NCBI GenBank assembly: GCA_050084515.1
Contig: CM114275.1
Span: 22,320,001 to 22,384,000, forward strand
Reading direction: 5' to 3'
DNA length: 64,000 nucleotides
Source of the DNA: Blasia pusilla
Lineage: Eukaryota; Marchantiophyta; Marchantiopsida; Blasiales
Shown here piece after piece: positions 59,400 through 64,000 of the stretch (its first letter is position 1; each line of letters starts with the position of its first letter). The position numbers and the translations under genes are program-made. The notes under the pieces were generated by a model. It saw nothing but the letters and a program-made list of their open reading frames with translations, was not told where the DNA came from and made no database searches.

Positions 59400-60035
59400 C
59401 AGTAGGAGCAACTACTTGCCCTTTCATCCACACATAAGCCTTCAAGCTAGCAGTACTCCACACATATGTTCCAAGACCAACTTTAAAGTTCTAAGAGTAT
59501 AAAAAAAAGGATCTCATTAAGAATAGACAGTGAACCACTCATGGTATGATAGCTAGGTAGATGTATGTGTTGTACACTATATCTTATCTTGACAACCCTT
59601 CTAAAAACTGGTTGAAAGAACCTTTCTGATATACTTAAACCGCGTACCTAATCCCTACATATTCAGTGAAGGAAAGTTATAAAAAAGGTTATTTGCATGT
59701 CACTATAATACAATGGGCCGACTTACTTCACCACCCACACATAAACCTTGAAGCTAGTAGTACTCCACACACATATCCCAAGGTCAAGTTAAAAAGTATG
59801 CGCAAAAAAAGGGGGATCTCATCAAGAAAAGTTTCTTATCAGTGTCTCATCAAGATGAAACACTTCACTATCCAATATATAATAGCAACAAGGTTGATAG
59901 AATTTATTTTTTACAGAAATCAACTGCCTATCTAATCCCTACATACTTCGTGGAGAAATTATAAATAAGCTTATCTACATGTCCCTATAACACAAAGAAC
60001 CAACTACTTGCCCACTCACATAAAAGCCTTGGTAT
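59400..60035 (+). repeat. Tandem repeat, unit about 280-307 bp
   Basis: The block ACTACTTGCCC-TTCA, CACATAAGCCTTCAAGCTAG, AGTACTCCACACA and CCAAG-CAA occurs near 59410-59480 and again near 59718-59790. A partial third occurs near 60000-60030. Shared GGATCTCAT-AAGAA and CCTA-CTAATCCCTACAT-TTC segments lie between. Confidence 0.65.
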
Positions 60036-62339
60036 TAATATTCTTAGGATGTATTAGAATCCAACAGATATTTTCCTACTTACATGTTACAATACATGCT
60101 AGTAGATAGTGCTATCATGCACATTATCCAGTCTCCCAACTTGAAATTTATCAACACCATTACTACACCCAACTTGATAAAATTCAAAACCACTCATTCC
60201 CTTCATTAATAATTTACATAGTATCTCATCTATATTTACACTAAAAACAATCAGCACATGTTAATTCATGATATCTGAAGATTGTATGAACTCCTACATA
60301 ACCCATAAATTCCCTATAGTATCACCAACACTAAGCCCAATGTTGTCTTACAATCCATTCATCATATTGTTTTGAGGAAGTTGCAATAATACAATGACGA
60401 ACACTATATATTTGCATCATATACTTTTAGTCATTTGAAGGATCTTAATCACCAATATCACACCTCAGTCTATGAAATCTTCTATTGTTTATTGACTATG
60501 GTTGGCTTTGAACATGATGTTTCACAACACTTGGATAGACCAAGCTTTGTGCTCGGACCACTATCTTTCCTTGGGACTCATTCCAAGATATTTAGAAGAT
60601 CCTCTGCCTTCAATAAGACTGGATTTAAACTTTATAGGACCCGTATTTGAGCTATAATTTCCTTGCATAGGAAACTTGCATGTAGATCGCATTGTTATGC
60701 GTGGTAAATTGCAAGTGAACGTCTACTGAAATGGAAGTATGAATGTTATAATATATTCAAGAAAAGTGCAATGTTGTGGCTATTGTGGTAAGGTCATTTA
60801 TCTCAATCCTTAATCTAAGATGTTTATGATTCAATATACAACATATCCACCTTATGAATTATGTAATGGGTTTTAAGGAAGTACATTATACCACTTGCAG
60901 GATACTTTCACTTGTCTGATCAACGCACTTCAAAACAACCACGTATTGAGCTTAATTTTTACATGGCACCTTCGTACATTAGGCCCATACTTCGCGTCAA
61001 CCTACTTGAGCTTCAACTTCTATCTATTGTAGATTCACCAAAAGGTATCAAGGTGAACTACAATGGCTTCCCTCAAAGTTTTTTTTGGTATCTCGACTTC
61101 TAGATTGTCCCTTTGTTGGTTTTAACCTTCATGGTCTTGATCAAATGCTTATATGGAAATTTCCAAAGGCTATAAAGGATAAAATTTTGATAAACCTAAA
61201 AATAAACAAACTCTACAAAGATAACAAGACATTACTAGAGCTACCCAACCCTTCATCTATACTAGTTGTCTTACTATCTAAAGCCATTGAAGGAATAAGG
61301 TGTCTCAAGTTATAGGCCGTAGCACTAGGCGTCTGATCCGTAAATTTCTTTATGGATTTATGTTTGGTTGAATGTGGGGTGCCGGAGGAGGTGGACACAC
61401 ACCTCTTACGGCCATACGTTCAACCAATTTTCTCATCTTTTTTGGCCGCGATATGTATATAATATGGTACCTAACAAAATCAAATGTATTTGGACATAAC
61501 TATAAGCCGTCCGTTCTATAACTCACTATAGAGACAAGTTTTTTTCCCTTCTTATATATTTCCCTATCTGTGGTGTTACTATACAAGACATTCTTCATTT
61601 TCTCATTACACTCGCAATCATTCTATGCAATTTTTTAGTGTATTTTCACTCTATAAATCTTCGTCCTTATTAATGCACCAACTAAGATAGTCCTGAGCTC
61701 TGTGTCCTCTAGTAGATCCTTCACATTAAGCCGGGAGGTAGACAATATGAGACGAGAAAACCTATGCTTTGTTGAACAAGATTTATATTTCTATCCCTCA
61801 AAATACTCTATTAGTCCTCAAGTTCTAGGAAGTCCTACATAGCATCAAAGATACTTAAAAGCCATGGTTAAAAAATGGGCTATGCTCCAATTTTCTCTTA
61901 TCTTAATATCTCATGAGGCGTCAAACACGCGGTGGTCTGAGTATGTACGATAATATTGATTTCTTGTTAAAGAAGTTCAATTCCATATTTATGTGGCGTG
62001 ATGCACCTACATAATGTGCCCAACTTTTTCACTTAAGATTATATTTCATTTTAATCCAATTTCATGTTTGATAGGCCATAAGTATTTGGTTATGTTCTCA
62101 ATTATGTGTTATACTATAAGCTCTAGGGTCATAGCAGCTTGCATTGCGATGTGATACTATGGGTGCATGAAGTAGATAGTGACCATATTATATCAGAAAT
62201 AAATGCATATATATATATTCCTTCCATCCCTTCATGTATTCTATATGACATTGCTAAATATATGTACAATGTCTTCAGATGACACTATTTCACAATATGT
62301 CCTAGACAAATAATTGCGTATGTGAGGAGGACGTCTGTA
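60036..62339. other. Intergenic or strongly decayed element sequence
   Basis: Scattered frames (60435-60650, 60912-61103, 61085-61315) show no motif I can place. They may be the remains of the N-terminal part of the Helitron-like element to the right. Confidence 0.35.
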
Positions 62340-64000
62340 TTATTTGTAAGAGGAGCTAGAAGCCTTATTAGGGCCTTGGTTGATCCTACCATCATGAGAT
62401 AGAACTATTATCAACCTTTTCCACAACACTATAATATCATACCCTACCACCCTTTGGTATTACTCCCATGGGGAGCTCACATGAACATACAATGTGTAAC
62501 AACATGATCTAGATATTGTATTAACTCAAATATGCACTTAAATTTGACCCAACCGAATCTGTATGCATTGACATTGATACTGCAAAGTGCCTGGGAATGG
62601 GAGAAATAGATGAAATAAAGTTAAAATAATTTTTGGTGTGGTGTTAAATAAGTTTTTATAATCCATAGAAGTTGCATTAACCTCTATGCAGATACCTATA
62701 ATATTCTGATCGCAAGCAGTTCACTACATTGCTTATAATCCACCACATAAGAGAGCTCATTGTACAAAAATACCTTTGTTCCTTGTATTCATTCTTTTGT
62801 ACTCTATTCTAACAGACCACCATAAATTGAAGGTCTTGCATTTATTGAATGTTGGTCTAACTATGAAATACTCAAAGCATACCCTATACGAATGGAGAAT
62901 TTGATTGTATTAGACAATTTTGGTAACACTGTTTCTACAACCAAACGAGTTGTCCATTTCAAAGAGGTTGATCCTCTACACCAGTGGAACAAATTTTTCT
63001 ATGGTGCCCTACTCACCAACGTTTCATTCAGATTTAAGATTTCTCTCCTCTCTTATGAGTTACAATGCTAGACTTATTTACATGAGAGCATGCACCAAAA
63101 AAGATTAACAATATTGAGGATGTTTATACTCTAGTTATGAGCAATGTTATGAAATTTTTATGGGATCATGTTCATGTAGCAAAGATACTTACTAAAGTCA
63201 TCGACATATTGCAACGTGAATTAGATATGGACATCAATCAGACGCTCTTGACATCTTGTAACCAATCTACTCCTTCATAACTTACATGTGAGGATAACAA
63301 CTCAAAACCTGATTTCTCTACCCTTAACAATGAGCAAAAAACTTTTTTCAACATTTTGCAAAACCTCAAATTTACTCTAGTTCTTTTCAAGCGTCCTCCT
63401 AGTTCTGGTAAAACATACTTCATAATATTCATGCACAAATTCTGGAGACATGAAGGGATGTGTCCATTACTAACAACTACTACAAGATTGCAACTGTTAG
63501 GCTTCACAACGAGCCCACAATAATCCATTCAACCTTTGTGATATTTATCAGAGGTGATGTACCATGTATGTGTGCTACTTTTGATAATTATTTAAGGCTT
63601 AAATATGCTCAAGTCATTGTCATAGATAAATGTTCAGTGTTCACACCTAAGCCTCGTTAAATAGTTACAATGAATTTAAATGAAATTTCATATATTAGCA
63701 TATGCATCCATTTGGTGGAAAATTGGTAATCTTTGTTGGGGATTTGTGTTAGTTACCTCTAGTATGCAACCATACAAATGTTGCTTTTTGCACTAAGTGT
63801 CATTTAAGTTCATCGATATTCTTTGAGAATATTATAATTTCTCAGTTAGCTATTACAATGAGACATTTTGACAATCTAGAATATCTTCAATTCTTGAACT
63901 CTACTAAATTAACTTTCTTTGAACTCAACTCTAGCTCAACAAGTGCTTATCTAATTGCTTTATTTCAGAAAACAAGGCTATAGATTTCATCCATCATGGC
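62340..64000 (+). pseudogene. Decayed Helitron-like Rep/PIF1 helicase, runs off the window
   Basis: Near 62430-62500 the translation HIIPYHPLVLLPWGAHMNIQ matches the PYNP-LL-W-AHMNIQ block of Helitron-like Rep proteins. From about 63300 a PIF1-type helicase can be followed: LNNEQKTFFNIL, FKRPPSSGKTYF (Walker A, about 63389-63424), a TIIHSTF segment (about 63520), AQVIVIDKCS (Walker B, about 63608), then FGGKLVIFVGD (about 63712-63745) and AFCTKCHLSSSIFFENI in shifting frames. It differs from the helicase at 19104-20911, so it is a different lineage. Multiple frame changes and stops make it a pseudogene. Confidence 0.65.

Overview
The window is nuclear DNA of a plant. It carries one intact, intron-rich gene of a conserved plant WD40 family, and otherwise TA-rich intergenic DNA full of plant-type mobile elements: a Helitron, mini-Helitrons, Copia and Gypsy LTR retrotransposons, a SINE-like element and many minisatellites. 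The WD40 protein looks like a streptophyte sequence, perhaps a non-flowering land plant, but I cannot name the species.

Layout. 1-1560 is a GC-rich stretch with a MITE-like inverted-repeat element and no recognisable gene. 1560-9400 is gene-free and built largely from five unrelated, adjacent tandem-repeat families (periods about 247, 140-200, 130-160, 88 and 106 bp). One 126-bp dispersed element has landed inside the 106-bp array. 11191-21013 is a complete Helitron with both termini (A^TC...CTAG^T). Its multi-exon Rep/helicase gene is broken by a stop codon and several frameshifts. 21014-30440 is intergenic DNA with low-complexity repeats. 30442-30797 holds two mini-Helitrons facing each other tail to tail. 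30870-31925 holds 71- and 73-bp minisatellites, and 31930-34330 is CpG-rich with no gene I can support.

34802-40710 (minus strand) is the one clearly intact gene. It has 11 coding exons whose phases all fit and give a 538-residue WDR20/creC-like WD40 protein. One intron is of the GC-AG type. CT/GA-repeat-rich upstream DNA follows to about 42360, then a SINE-like element.

44340-54860 is a nested retrotransposon complex. Decayed Copia sequence (gag, protease and integrase on the left, reverse transcriptase and RNase H on the right, plus strand) flanks a minus-strand Gypsy element at 46432 to about 53315. The Gypsy element has the unusual order gag (two zinc knuckles) - protease - C5 DNA methyltransferase - reverse transcriptase - RNase H - integrase - PHD finger. 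The methyltransferase keeps motifs I, II, IV, VI, VIII and X. A cytosine-methylation writer and a chromatin-reader domain in one retroelement is the most interesting thing in the window. The copy is dead: stop codons, frameshifts, a deletion across the reverse transcriptase active site, and no right-hand LTR.

54860-64000 is AT-rich intergenic DNA with a ~300-bp duplicated repeat (59400-60030). At the right edge lies a second, badly decayed Helitron-like Rep/PIF1-helicase pseudogene (about 62340 to beyond the window).
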